From the NCBI RefSeq assembly GCF_042242105.1, contig NC_092029.1, positions 15,486,885 to 15,550,884 of the forward strand: DNA of 64,000 nucleotides, read 5' to 3'. This stretch comes from Pempheris klunzingeri (Eukaryota; Chordata; Actinopteri; Acropomatiformes; Pempheridae). Of the stretch, positions 43,020 to 55,947 are shown piece after piece. Every line of letters begins with the position of its first letter. Positions within the stretch are counted from its first letter, which is position 1. The position numbers and the translations under genes are program-made. A model generated the notes under the pieces. It was not told where the DNA came from and made no database searches. It saw only the letters and a list, made by a program, of their open reading frames with translations.

Positions 43020-43025
43020 TTTATT
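43020..43025 (-). terminator. candidate poly(A) signal of the cytospin-like gene
   Basis: TTTATT on the plus strand (AATAAA on minus) is about 750 bases beyond the stop of the minus-strand gene and within about 80 bases of the grcc10 signal. Confidence 0.4.
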
Positions 43026-43775
43026 ATTGTAATAAGGCTTTGGCAACAACATCTTCATATGTTTACCATGTTTCTTTTAAAAATACTGAAGCGCTTACAC
43101 ACATTTACATATATACACATTTCCTCAAAGGCAACTTTCCATTGACAGACTGTCTCATAAGGTTAACATAAAGTCTGTGTTCATGTCTGCCCCTTTCTTT
43201 TGTTTTAGGTTTGGGTGCATGCAGACATAATGACACTATATAATGGGAGGAGAGATTCATGATAAATATAACCATTAGTCAAGATGAATAAAAACTTAAG
43301 TGATCTGCTTTAAAATAACTTTTCATCAATCATAAAGTGCTCATGATGTTTTTAAAAAGGCAAACAGTGCAAAACCTGTGCACCCAGCACCCAGTAACAA
43401 ATGTGAAAGTGATTGTTGAGGGTGTTTATATTCTGGACCTTGATTGTGTGCCAATTCATTCCGTGTCATTTGCATCATCACCCATCAGCTAGTTTGGTCT
43501 GAACAGTTATTTAAAAAAAAAAAAAAAATTAAAAATACTCCAGGGTTTAGATTCCTCCATCTGGGTGCCAGCAAACAATCACCTGTATGTGAGGGACATT
43601 GTATAGATACATAAAAACCACGTCATAAAGTCTAATATTGCAGACGTGTTTTAAAACCTGGCTGACAAGTTCATTATGAGTAGAAATCCCTCTGATGGTG
43701 AATAGTCAGTCCTCCAGCTCCTGTCGCAGCGATGGAAAAGAACCAGGCAGAAGAGCAAGACGACAGACACCGACT

Positions 43776-46700
43776 TCACATCTCAAAGTGACGGAAAATG
43801 CTTTCGACATAACTCAGGACCTTCTGCCAGTCCGGCCCGTCTGCCTTTAGCATCTCCTCCGCCGCCTGTCACACAGTAAACACGTAAAGATGAGCTTTAA
43901 GTGCCTTTACAAACACAGTTAGTAAAGATCTGCACCAAACATCAAAAGTGTACTGTGCAAAATATCTCACCAGCGTGGCTGTGATTCCCACGCTCTCTCC
44001 CGTCTTAAAAGCGAGGTCCAGATTTTCCTTCTGTTAAAACACTGGAGTCAGACTCAGAAGCAGGTTTAACCTCATTCTGCACACATTTTTACAGGCGTAC
44101 CTTTCACTCATGGATTCTTGTGGGAGAATCAAACAATCCAGCAAACTGTCCATCACATGTACTGACACTATTCCCAGTGCTAATCAACTGAATCAACAGC
44201 AACAGTTTTACCTTGTCTGCTGGGTTGAGGGTGTCATACGGGACGTGAGTCGGTAAATACGTGTGATAAATGGCACAGAACGCCAAGCCGTCCTCCCAGC
44301 TGCTGCTGAAGTTTGTGATCTCAATATTCTGCCACAAGACATACTTGATGAAAACAAGATGTAACTAGTAAAAAAACATGTTTGTTGCCCACCCAGAATT
44401 GCTCTTGATTTTATAGATTGAGACCAACTTCCCCTCTCTAACCTTGTAGCCATGGGTACGACTCTGACACCAGCGCAGCAGGGAGTTTCTTCTGGAGCCA
44501 CCGTGACGCCTCAGCAGAGCGCTGAAACCATCCTGAGGTCTGGGATGGCAGGAAAAGGTGTCACCATTCATCATGCCTCTCCAGGGAGTCAGTGTCAACT
44601 ATGAAAGGGACCGAATAGTTACTTACTTGATGGAATCTGAGCTTTGGTCCTCATCCTGTTTTCCTGCAGGACACAAATGCAGCCACAGTCACACAGCTGG
44701 ATACATACTGAGCCGTCTATGAGAACATAAAGGCGGTTCAGAACTTCTGCTTTAAGCCCACCTGTATAAAAGCTGGACCAGCTGTCCTGCCGCTGTAAAA
44801 CGCGGTCCATCCTTCTCCGTTTTGGTGGCTCTTCCTTCTGGAAAAGTTAGACATTCATCTATATAATCATGGTAGGTTCTGAACATTTTCATGTCAATCT
44901 AACAAGTGTTGTCTCTACCTTGCATAGTGGCAATGTTGTGCTTGTGTTTTTTGGGGTCCCATTTTCACTGGAGGGGTCAGCTGGGAGTGGAAGACGGGAG
45001 AGGCTCCTAAAAGACATTTGTTTTGCATGTTTTATTAAACGGTCTTCTATTGAAAAGGGCCGAGCATGTTGTGAGTGTTCATGTAGACTCACCAAGATCT
45101 TTCAGACAGCATTGCAATCTTCCTGGGATCTCTCTGCCTCCACCCCTCATCTTTCTTCTTCTCCAGGGCAGCCAAACTGCGAAGGTATCCCTCCGCCACC
45201 CCTTTCCCTGTTAGCTGCATCAACCCCGATCCATTAGCCTCCTCAGGATTAGGGTCCACGACTTTAGCATCAGCCTCTTCATTGGTTTCATTCTCCTCCG
45301 TTTGCTTGTCAGCTTCAGACTCTGCTTCATCTTCCCTGGGTTTTTCCTCCACATCTTTCTGTATTTCCTCCTCCTGCACCTCCTCAGAGTCCCGTCTCTC
45401 TGCGTGTTTATCACAATCTGTCACGTCTTTCACCCTGACTCTCAGAGCAGCCAGCTCGGCCCTCTCCTGCTGCTGCTGCAGGGTGAGTTCGGTCAGTTTG
45501 CAGCAGACGTCTCTGTGCTGGGCCCTCAGACTGTCCAGCTCTTGGTCCTTCTCTTGCTGTGCACCAAGAGCCTGAGCCAGCTGCTCCTCCACGGCCCTGT
45601 GGCTCTCCTGGAGCAAACCCAGAGCCTGCTCCGACTCCGCCCGCAGCCGGTCGGCCACAGACACTGCCACCTGCAGGTCACACTGGAACTGATGCCACTC
45701 CAACCTCTCAGTCTGTCATGGAGGACAAAAGCAAACATGTAATTTTCTCCCTGGATATTACTGGTGCCTCTGATCTTGTATGGTGTAAATATTTATATAA
45801 ATTCAGTACTTTAAGGCACAAACAATGAATTGATGTGATGAACGTTTTCAGCTATTCTAATATATATGCTACAGTGATGTCACATGACAAATAGTTATGA
45901 CTAAAATGAAAAAAATTCTTTTTCAAGATTTTTTAGCATTTTCAAACATTAAAAGGTTATTTGCAACTGTCCTTTAAATTCTCTGTAGCACAAATAAATG
46001 TTTGTGAAGTTCAGGACATTTTTAGGGCCTAAGGGTGTCATGGGACCTGCAGGTCAAACTCACCCTCAGTGTCTCCCTCAGTGTGTTCACCTCCTCAACC
46101 AGCTCATCCTTCTGTGTTATCAAGCGTCTGAGCAGCTCTGACGGACAAGTCGAACAAAACAGAAGCACGAAAACAGATTTAAAAGCCTGACAACTGCAAG
46201 CAGGATAGGCAAGTCCTTCGTCATCTACTCGGGCTCATTTTCATAAAATGTTTAATAGCGAATAATGGTGGTTTTGGTCCATTTATCCATCCCAGGAAGC
46301 CAGTGTGCTATACACCAGGGCCCTGGTACTTTCATTAACTAAATTGAATTTGGCCATTATTGGTATAATCAAATCAAGTTTTATTGTCACTTACACAGTC
46401 CAGTACCATGTGTAGTGAAATTCTTTAATGCCTAGCTCCAGAACAAATCTAACATGTGATAAATAAAATTAATGAATAGAAGAATGAATGTATGAATCTG
46501 AAAATACAATAGGCAACAAATTAAATGATGCATAAGATATAATCGGTATGATTTTCAGTGTTCAAGTCGATCTGTCTGCTGTGAGAACAGCCTTGACTTC
46601 ATGAAAAGACTTTATTTGTGTTCATTTCAGAGCTATCATTTCTCCTGTAGCTCGAGGGGAGCTTCTTTTTAAGTCTGATAAAAATAACCTATGAGTCATT

Positions 46701-49700
46701 ATCTCAGTTTGGGCTTGAAGTTACTATTTTTTAAACATAAATTCTGGATTATCAAAAGTGGCATAGAGTTGAAAAGACATGGGCTTTTACCGGGCAGCGG
46801 TGGTACAACAAAAGAAGCTATCAAGTTGCACTATGGGAAATGTAGGATGCAGTGGTTTTGGAGCTTGACCCACACTAGTGACTAAAAGTCGGGATCTCTC
46901 TGCCTAAGAGGTTTCTGTTCCTCTTAATTTGTCTCTTGCAAGTAAATTCTAAATCACTTCTTTTCACAGTTTTTCCTCCAGCCTTGTCCTTAACCACATG
47001 CTGCATTAATACAGTTGCACAAAACTATTTAAAAGGCATCCTTGTCATATTACTAAAATGCAATTAGATGAATTTAAGTAAATCCAAAGAATGACAGTTA
47101 TTGTTTTAAGCAAGTTATCAATTCCTTTAAACTTTATTTACTTTATTTCTAAACATTCGGTCTAGAAAACACCTGGACTTTATTTTCATTTTTAATTTCA
47201 GTAACCACTGACATTGAAGAGGACCTTACCGACTGCCCCTGTGGTAACATCAGTGTTGGGGGTCAGGCCTAGTGAGGCCCTGTAGTGCTCCATCAGACTG
47301 AGTAAAACCAGGGTCATCTCCTCTCCGGCTCTCTCCGCTGCAGCCTGCGGCTCCAGTCCGCTGTCTTGCTCCTGCCAGCTCTGCTCTGACGGCGATCCTC
47401 TGGACGGAGGCAGGGACGCCGGGCTGCCCGCTGCCTTCTCATGCCTCGCTGCTGCATCGCTCACGTTTGCCTCTGAGCAGGTGATGCTGTCTACGCTTAT
47501 CACAGCCCATTCTGTGGGAGCAGACAGTTTCTGTGTCCAGTCTGCGATTGGAGAGGCGGTGGAGGGGGTGGTGCTGCCGGCTGGTGATGGCGTCTGTGCC
47601 TTATTAGAGGAGGCTGCAGGGGATAAGGCCATGGCAGTCAGCTCTGCCTCTGAGGGCGTGGTCGGAGGCGTGTGGAAGAAATCTAAAGGAGAAGCTAAGA
47701 GGGGGAAATAAATTGCAAAATGGAGGGGGAGCAACAGAAAGAGAACATCAGAGAGGTAAAAAACAAAACTGCTCTGAGCCTTAAAATCATCTGATACAAG
47801 CTGAAAAGTGCTGAATGCAAAGCCCCCCTCTCCTTTTCCTCGATGCAGATGTATGCTCTCAGTGTCCGCTCCCTTATTTAGTGTCCTGGGCTGACTGATG
47901 CAGCAAAAAGCCTCTCCTGCCAATGTCTTGGCAGGCAAACACACACACACTGTTCCCCCATGTGGCTTCCAGGAAGAGAGGCGATATCACCCCTGATAAA
48001 CCCACAAGGCAATTAAACCAATCATCACTGCTGCCATCTAAAACAATGAATTTTTCAATGAATTCTGAGTGATTTCAGAGTGTCTGGATCATGAAACAGT
48101 GTCCAAAGTGTCACTTGTGATTGAAAGCTAATATTTGAGGTATGTGATGTCTGTATGGTTCTGATAGTGTGTCGTTTATGGTGCACATTTGCTATAAATT
48201 CATGCAGATTTCACTCGGCTCTCCGTTTCCTTCGACTCGAATCTCTCTATGCATCCCCTCCTTGTCCTTGTGTGGTGCTGCAGGATTCTGCAGACTCATC
48301 ATTTCTCTGGCAGCAGCATGATGTAGTCTGCTCAGCTACAGCAGGGGAGCTATTCTCATCCTCGAGCCTGAGCCTACTTCCTGCACTCTGACAGCCAAGA
48401 GAGGGAAACAAGGAGCAGCATTTCAAGCAGCTGTAAGTAAGAATTAAAGTGAGTGAGCGGCAGGCTGGATGTCTTCAGCTGACTTGTGAGGCTGTACGGA
48501 GCAATTTCACACATCGGTTGAGCCAAATGATCGCCGGCTTTGATACGACGGACACTGAAGGCATGAGAGAGGTCTGATCCGATGTTGCTGAATCCAACTT
48601 TCATCGATTCCTCTGGGAAACAGTTTGTGTTTCGCTGCAAAGTTCTGATTCATCACATCCCTTGTGCGAGAGAAGTGTCTGTGATCAAACAATACCTGAC
48701 ACTAGAATTTAATTTAGACAAACAGGAAACATTTAAAGAGTGCAAAGCAGTGGAAATGTGATATTCACCTTTACAGCAGCCCTGCTTTGTGATTTAGACA
48801 TTTCAGCTTTCTTATACCAGCTCTTATTCCTCTTTTAGCTACATACTTCAGATCAGAATATGCTATGTGATGCCTTTGCACTACATCAATATGCTTTGGA
48901 CATGATAAATGGTCTCTGTCTTTAATTTTTTTGGAATTAGGAGGATTTAGTGAAAAATCACAGCGCTCAGTGTTTAGCTGTGCTAAAGCCAGCAAATCTG
49001 ATATTCTGCCTAAAATAAACTGGTTTACACACAACAATCTTCTTAAGTTCTCATTTTCTATTCATTGTCTCTGTATGTATTCTGCTTTTTTATTCTTTAG
49101 CTATGCAGCAGCGTAGCAAGCACAAAGCAGAACCCGTCTTTTGAGAAAAGGCTCTTGTTACTCGCAAAGGAAAAAGTTAAAAGGACAATTTTCTTTCATC
49201 CGAGTGAAAACCAGTTTATTTTCACATGCAACCTGGAGGACAATAGTTTGTCACAGTTTAATGAGCAAAAGAGTTCAAGCTTGTGTGAGAAAACTGGCCA
49301 TGTGCAGTGCAGTAACATAAAAACAGCGATACTCTAAATCACCTACACTTTGAACAGAGCTAAATAAATAAAAAGATTAATAAATAAATTAAGAAATAAA
49401 GCCAAATAAGAGAGAAAAAAAATCCACCATTATCCCATAGAGCTTCAAACGAGACCAATATGTTTTTGGTGTGTGCCTACATGTTTACCTGTAGTTCCAT
49501 GGCTGTCTTGTCTGCCAGAATGGTTACCCATGATCCAGCAGGTGTGGATAGGCTACCCCAGTGCCCTTCGCTGCGTCCTCTGCTCTGTGAGGCCCACTGC
49601 TGTCTGGACAAGAGGGAATAAATATAAATCTTACATGAGTGTGACTCATCGCTGAACTCTTGATCAGCAGAATAAAAGGAGTGCACCATATCTGAAGGAG

Positions 49701-50761
49701 TCTTTGGTCTTTATTTGTAATAGTGGAGTCCAACAAGGCAGTGAGGTTCTTTTTTTTAAAAAGATTTTTGTTGCTTGTAAACATACCACTGACTGTCAAG
49801 TGCGTCACCTGCCTGCAGTTTTTGCAGACTACAGCTGTCTGATCATTATGAGGCCTCCTAAAGAATTATGAGCCGACAATTATTGCAGCTTTTAAAAACA
49901 TTTGACAAAAAGTAACATAAACATGTGCTGTGCAACGAAGAGCCTCAGATGTGTTAAAATGATAACATCCTCTCTGAGAACGCATACACAAGCTCCTCTG
50001 CAGTGCTTTGGAGTTCTATCGTGTAACACATGGTCGAGTCTCTGAAGAATTAACCAAACTCCATTAAATAAACTCGCAATTTAAGGTTGCCATGCCAATT
50101 AAAGATAGACACACAAATCAAACAATATTACTTACTTAGGTTGACGTTTTTCGTGTCCCCAGAGAAATTCGGCATGCAAACAATATCCTACGAAGCTCTA
50201 AATTCAAAAGGATTCAATTAGTTTAACAGTCACATTGCTGACTACTAGCTTCGGTAGATCATTTTAGTCAGTAGGATCAGATTACCACGAGAACCAACTC
50301 TGAACCTAAACTGCTATTAAACCAGAGAGTTTCCAGGTGAATTGAACGCCGTATTAACGTCTCCTTTCTATAATTTTGTAAAATGACTTAAAAATATGCA
50401 GTGCTGCATAGTCCCGCTTTCACGGAGCCATGCAACATTAAATTGTCCGGTAGATGAATGAAGTTTGGGATCACGTATTTTATTTTTTATTTTTCCAAAA
50501 AGAACAATCCGTATTGGGACGGTTGATTTTATTTAGTGAAACTATCTTGGCTGGGACATACGTCGCATCCAGCCAGCGACAGTGCACACACCGCTAGTTT
50601 CATTCATCCTACCTGCTCAGCCTGCCAGCTGGACGCCCTCCAGTTTGGTCCCCGGCCGTCCGGCGGCTTTCTTCTCCGGATGTCTCGACCTCCCCCCCGT
50701 CTGGGCTTTCTGCGTCCCGCCTCCCAAATTCACCGGAGGACGCTGTTCGAGTCACTGACAT
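43776..50761 (-). CDS. cytospin/SPECC1-like protein (coiled coil plus CH domain), diverged
   Basis: Cytospins bind actin and microtubules through a central coiled coil and a C-terminal calponin-homology domain. Exons on the minus strand are 50613-50761 ([19 protein letters not shown]), 49489-49603, about 47230-47705, 46064-46137, 45093-45712, 44919-45006, 44762-44837, 44627-44663, 44443-44539, 44212-44328, 43971-44030 and 43776-43865. Phases join except between 49489 and 47705, where a short exon is missing from my model. [22 protein letters not shown] matches the cytospin [22 protein letters not shown]. An acidic Glu-rich insert follows. The CH domain runs [58 protein letters not shown] to [18 protein letters not shown]. 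At about 660 residues it is much shorter than SPECC1L (about 1100). The family is sure; which paralogue is not. Confidence 0.82.
46370..46460. repeat. probable dispersed repeat in cytospin-like intron
   Basis: CAAGTTTTATTGTCACTTA followed by GTAGTGAAATTCTTTAATG resembles a dispersed repeat I recall from many fish genomes. An A-rich tail follows. I do not name a family. Confidence 0.35.
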
Positions 50762-53459
50762 ACATGTTTCCCCGATATCCCATATCCAGCGCACAGCTGT
50801 AGGAAGGCATCCACCGTCTCCAACTTGGGCTCCAATTCCCAATAATATCCAACTCTGCTTCGCCTTTAAATCCAATGCGACAAAAAGCAGAGAAGGAGGC
50901 AGAAACAAAGCGGTTGCGTAGCAGCTGCACGTTGACTCGACATGAGTGGTTTTAATGGCGTTATTTACAGCGATGGTTCATGTTTCTTCTGAACCCAAAG
51001 TCACGATGCAGAATATTGTATGATGTGCAGTCTTTGCTGTGCTGGCAGTGGGAAGCTGCTGCACCGGTTGGAGGTTAATTATGTTTAAACGCAGGTGTGG
51101 AGGCACCGCAGGTAACAGGTCACACCTTGATGACGTCACACATACCTTTGCTAAATCAACGTGAGCAGAACTGACAGGCTCAGTCTGAACTGGGATTTCC
51201 GGTCACTGAATACTGGGTAAAGGTAAAGTCACTGGGTTATGGAGAGGCATGGAGAGGAAATATGTGCACTGATCACTTGTATTGTTTGTCCTTAGAGGCT
51301 TAAGAGCATCAGCATATCTATTCTCTAATTCTGCATCATAACGTTTCACGATGAAATTTTAAACAAGCAGCTTTAAACCTATAAAGTCACAAAAGGGAGA
51401 CACCTGCCTTAGGTGCCAATATGTGCCATAAACCGAATAAAGTCACCATTCAAATGAATCTTGAGGCTGACTTAAGTATACCTCTTTAGGCCCACCTGTC
51501 AGCTGTGACAATGGTCTCAGACCCTGCTTTAAATGTATCTAAATAAAAAAGGGAACGCATATGAAATGTACCTTAAGTGAAATATGTAAAGTTAACACCT
51601 TCCTCAAGTTTTTCCTTGTTTGTCTTTTGGTTCATTTCACACGTCACACTGTAAGTCAAGGTGCTACAAGGTGAGCGTGGTACTGTGGTGGAGCACTAAC
51701 TGGGGGAAACTGCTGCCAAGGAAACACAGCACAAATAATATAAAGATATTGAGATTAAGGAGAGAGAGAGAGAGTCATCAGCACCATGGAGAGAGCCAGC
51801 AGTGTGTGATCAGTGTGCAGATTACTGCTGAATGTTTCAGCACCACGGACAGAGCACAGAGAAGGAGATTGTCTCTGGCGCCCTCCAGTGACCACAAACT
51901 GTACCGACAGGAAGAATGAAAGTCTGATGTTTGGATTTACTCTGAAGTCTTTACTTTTTAGTTTATTCTTTTTCATTGTTTCTGTGAAATACAATGACAA
52001 TCGAGCAATTCACAGAGCAAAATCTAATTTCATCTTGTTAATAAAACTAATAAGGCCTTTGTGAAATATTTCTTAATTTGTGCCCAAACTGATTAACAGT
52101 TGGTTTAATGCGTAACATTTCGTTTGAAGTTTCTTAGTTTAAGTATGAATAGTGGGGTTTCAAAAAGGTGTGAGTGTGAGCATTCTCCCTAACTCTGACA
52201 TTATTCTCTAGTTGTGTAACTGGCTTCTTTTTTTTGTATTACTGCAGGCAGTAGATAAGAACTTCAGGATCACAACTTCATGTGACTTCATGCACAATAA
52301 CTGCATTATGGGGAGTTTCTTCTCCCCGTTTATGCAAAACACGTGTACTTTTTTCAACACACGCTGCAGTGTCACAGATTTTTGACTTCTTTTACCATCG
52401 AGATCTTGCAGAGATGCGAAATGTGTTGTTGCCAAGGTTGTGTTATTATCGTTCAGTCATTTTCTAAGTGCAGATTGATTTGCACTGCGTGGGATCGATT
52501 TGTCTCTCGCAGTGTGAGCAAAGGTTAAGAGATGCAGGCAGTTTTCAGCCTCTGGCTGTTTTATGCACTGTACCCACATGATTTCTCAGTGACCTATACG
52601 CCGCGCTTCTCTTCACACTAATCCCACTCACTGTTATTACCGTAAGCATTGTCTCCAAAGTTTAAGGGTTTTTAAAACAAAACTATCTCTCTTCTGCTTT
52701 TTTTTGTGAACTATGTTTCATAGGCAGAAATTCAGGAATAAGGAATGTTTATAGGGCAAAATGAAGGAAGCCTCTGAGCTCTGGGCTGATGTCTTACTCC
52801 GCTGGGAGAGGGCTGTGTAGGAGGAGACTGGCTGTAAAGTTGCAGCTTAGGTGGATTTCAGTTATGGGGAATTAATTTGAGGAAACATATGCTGAGCTTG
52901 TCCTCTGCCTGACAACAAACCCTGCAGGAGCTGCCTAGTGGCACAGCAGTCGACCCAACGCTGGCCTGTCATCAAGTAGAGAAGGAGTCAAGGCCACTTT
53001 GGTCTCTGTTTCTCATTCATTCTCATCCTTTAAACACAGTTATTTCAGTTACATCTTCACGGGTACATTGTTCATCATCAGGCTGCACAAGCAAAGTCAG
53101 GATCTACTGTACCTTTAAATCCCTTCTTAAAACTTCTTCTTATTGTTGTATCTTACTTTATCATTCCTTTACTGTAAACCATGTTGTAACTTTGTTAATG
53201 AAAAGTTATTATTGTCAATATTGAATAATAAAATAAACTGACAGGCTAAAGGTTACAAAGTGTTAATGTTATGGTTCTATTTCTTTGGTCTGTTTTTCAA
53301 CTTTAGTTTTTATATGTGGCTCTGAATGCAGCTGCAGCAATGTCATATTTTCTAAATGTGGTTTCTAACTTTCACAAACTACGTGACGCACTTCTTGTTT
53401 TGCTTCCATGTATTATCACTCTCATTCACCAGTGATCAAACTACACGTAACTGTCCTTT
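50762..53459. other. intergenic, no gene seen
   Basis: The 200 bases next to 50762 are CpG-rich and should hold the 5' UTR and promoter of the cytospin-like gene. The remainder holds one CTCF-like motif (51875-51890) and AT-rich sequence. No exon pairs with phase could be built. Confidence 0.55.
51875..51890 (-). promoter_or_regulatory. CTCF-like motif (reverse)
   Basis: The minus strand reads CACTGGAGGGCGCCAG, a good match to the CTCF core with the GGCGC tail. Confidence 0.45.
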
Positions 53460-53973
53460 ACTTGTGCATTTGGAATTTGGTGTCGCGCATCTACTGTACC
53501 CTAGCATCACTTAAAACGATTGCTTTTACTTTTCAATACTTTTTTTCCGTCCAAGTTTGTGCGTCGGGGTGTTGAGAAGTTCCGTGCAAGGTTACATCTG
53601 TTTGTGTTGGCTTCTGTCAGCGCACGCAGGCTGCTGTAGGTGCAGACTTTGTGAAAATGGCGTCTGATATTGGCCGCCTTCACTCGAGGAGCTGTGCTAT
53701 CAGTGACCACGACAACATCGGAGCATTTTAACCCATCTCCAGAGGATGAAGTCTGCCGCTGCATCGGGACTCGCGTTGGCCAAGAAAACGCACACAAGCC
53801 GCCGTCATGATGGGAAAGTCCGGCCGCTCAGCCGCGGGGGTTTCTAACGAGCGAGGCAATGAACGTTTTCAGGGATGCCAGGGGACGTGATCGCCTCACA
53901 CTCCTTTATCGCCCGTTTACTATCGAAGAAGAAGTGACCCTGTCAGAGGAGGAAGATGTCAGCGCTGAAAAAG
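53460..53973 (+). promoter_or_regulatory. CpG-rich candidate promoter and first exon, plus strand
   Basis: About 500 bases with clearly raised CpG content end in GAAGATGTCAGCGCTGAAAAAG|GTAGGA, a fair donor at 53973. The last ATG gives MSALKK in frame with the donor. Earlier ATGs (including AAAATGGCG near 53656) open frames that close quickly. I read this as the 5' end of a plus-strand gene whose body lies mostly beyond the window; the gene is not recognised. Confidence 0.4.
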
Positions 53974-54430
53974 GTAGGAAAGGAGGATGCGCGCCGTGGT
54001 TGTTTGTGCATGGACCGAGCCTGCAGCGGAGCCTCTTGTTGTTCCTGACTGACACCCCAGGTGCACCCACATGAGGGCTGATGGAGGTCTGAGGCCGGTG
54101 CTTCACACCTGATCCCAGTTTATTAAGTGTGAATGTCAGAAACTGCCAGAAGTTCTGCGGAGCATGAATGAGTCGCCCGCTGAATAATGTTTCGCTTGTC
54201 ACGGGTGTTTCCTGCATCCATCAATCAGTAGCTCTGACTGATGCATGGGGGTGAGAATTAGAGGACATGTGTTTGGAGGTGGAAGGGGAAGGTGTGGGTG
54301 TGGGTGGGGTTATTTTAACTTTGGTGAAAAGCTATTGTGAATGGAGGGGACCCACAGCCTGTCCCTCAAGGTTCTTCTGTCTGTAAATGCCCACATGTTC
54401 CCATTGTGCTGCTCCCCTCCATTCAGTCTA

Positions 54431-54431
54431 A

Positions 54432-54472
<41 letters not shown>

Positions 54473-54480
54473 TGTATGTG
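54431..54480. repeat. (GT)n microsatellite
   Basis: About 50 bases of GT repeat with two TA interruptions. Confidence 0.95.
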
Positions 54481-54541
54481 CGCCTGGAGTGACTCAGCTG
54501 TATTGTACTATATCTGTCATCCATCTTTTCATCTGTCACAG

Positions 54542-54596
54542 GTGTTACCATGGCTACTACAGACTCACTGCTGTCTTTTCTTTGAGAAGGACTCAG
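54542..54596 (+). other. candidate second exon following 53973
   Basis: A 55-base stretch has an acceptor (TCTGTCACAG) and a donor (CTCAG|GTAAGA). Joined in phase 0 to MSALKK it reads VLPWLLQTHCCLFFEKDS with no stop. I do not recognise this peptide, so it may be untranslated or false. Confidence 0.25.
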
Positions 54597-55257
54597 GTAA
54601 GAGGTGGGAGGGGTGATTAAGTCAAACATAATGAGGAGATGTCATTCACGCTTTTTTTTGGTACATGTCTTATAATGGCTGTATAATAGCAGGCACCTGA
54701 AGGCATGGCAGTGTTAGTGGTGTTCTTTTCAAACGATGAGTTCTCACATGTAGGATCAGGACATTTAGCCCCCCCATGTCAGCGTAGTTGGTGTTGTAGG
54801 CAGTGTATAGTGTATGTAAGGCTGGGTATTGTTTGAAAATGTTCAGCACCTGTACCTCAACTTCATACCTGAATTATACTTTTTTCAATACTAATTTTCT
54901 AAATTCCATTTTAACAAAAAGGAAAGTACATTACACATAATGGTACAAATATTTAATTCTGTTTCTCAGCTCCTCTGCATTTTTACACATTCAAAGCATC
55001 AAAAATATTCCGCTGAATCAGCAGCACGCCGGACCAGTGATCAGCGGCAATCTGAATAACATATATTCTTACTGCATGCCAGGTGTAACACTATCACCAG
55101 CATTTATTAGATCTCGGTACAAACATGCTGCATGCTAATTGGCTTGCTGACGTTGATTTAGTAGGGATCAAAATTTGGTACCGAATGATAAGGCAGGATT
55201 CTATACCCTCTCGTATCAAGGCACTTTGGTGCCATTAAAGAAGTTTGTCACCCAGTC

Positions 55258-55420
55258 CTAAGTGTAAGTTTTGACTTTATAGCCAAAGCCTGATACATTT
55301 TACTGCTATGTGCCATAGACCTCCACTTTTTGTCCATAATGGTGCATCAACATTGCACTGAAAGACATGTTCCCTCATTACCATAAACACCGGTAATCTG
55401 TAATATAGTGGACATTTTAC
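55258..55420. repeat. dispersed repeat, copy 2
   Basis: It shares the words TAGCCAAAG-CTGAT and ATGTGCCATAGACCTCC, in the same order and spacing, with the copy at about 7880-7925. Confidence 0.5.
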
Positions 55421-55934
55421 CATAATAAACCAAGTATTACAACCACTTAATCTGCTGAGCATATCTAAGTTTTGACTCGTAATGAAATCCAGATGTTTTG
55501 TGAAGTAAACCAGTGTGCTCGTGAACCTTGGAGGGAAGAAAAAAAAATGAATGAATGAGGATTTATTTGAGGATTTAGATCTTAACACCAGGGCACGTGA
55601 ATCTATCCAGACAAGAAGTTGAACCTCAAACCGACTTGATGGTTGGTTCTGTATTACAAGCTAACGAAGTCATAATATAACAAATTGACCTTACTGTAGT
55701 TTGAGTCAATCCCGCATACACCATCCTGGAGCCATAAAGTCACCAAACAACCAAAAGTGTTTTAAACTGCAGCTAAAAATAGTTCCCACAAATGCACCTT
55801 TAAATTCTTTTTGAGTAATTTTTTGCTAAAAACTACAATACTCAGCTGTTTTAGGAAATAATATAACCCATTTGTACATATAAACTTTATATTTGTTTCA
55901 AACTGTAACTTAAAGCTGCATTCATTGTTTTTGG

Positions 55935-55947
55935 CCACTAGGGGGCA
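55935..55947 (+). promoter_or_regulatory. CTCF-like motif (forward)
   Basis: CCACTAGGGGGCA is an exact match to the CTCF core in forward orientation. Confidence 0.45.

Noticed and set aside
45282-45828. Plus-strand frames of 89-146 residues, and minus-strand frames of 64-70 residues.
   Set aside because: They shadow the long coiled-coil exon of the cytospin-like gene, which has matching splice sites and family similarity.
50609-50930. Two longer minus-strand frames starting upstream of 50761.
   Set aside because: The MSVTRT frame from 50761 alone reaches the donor at 50613 in the phase needed by the next exon; the upstream extension looks like 5' UTR, and the other frame stops.
53507-53797. 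96-residue minus-strand frame in the CpG-rich block.
   Set aside because: CpG-rich sequence has few stops; no donor or acceptor and no recognised domain.
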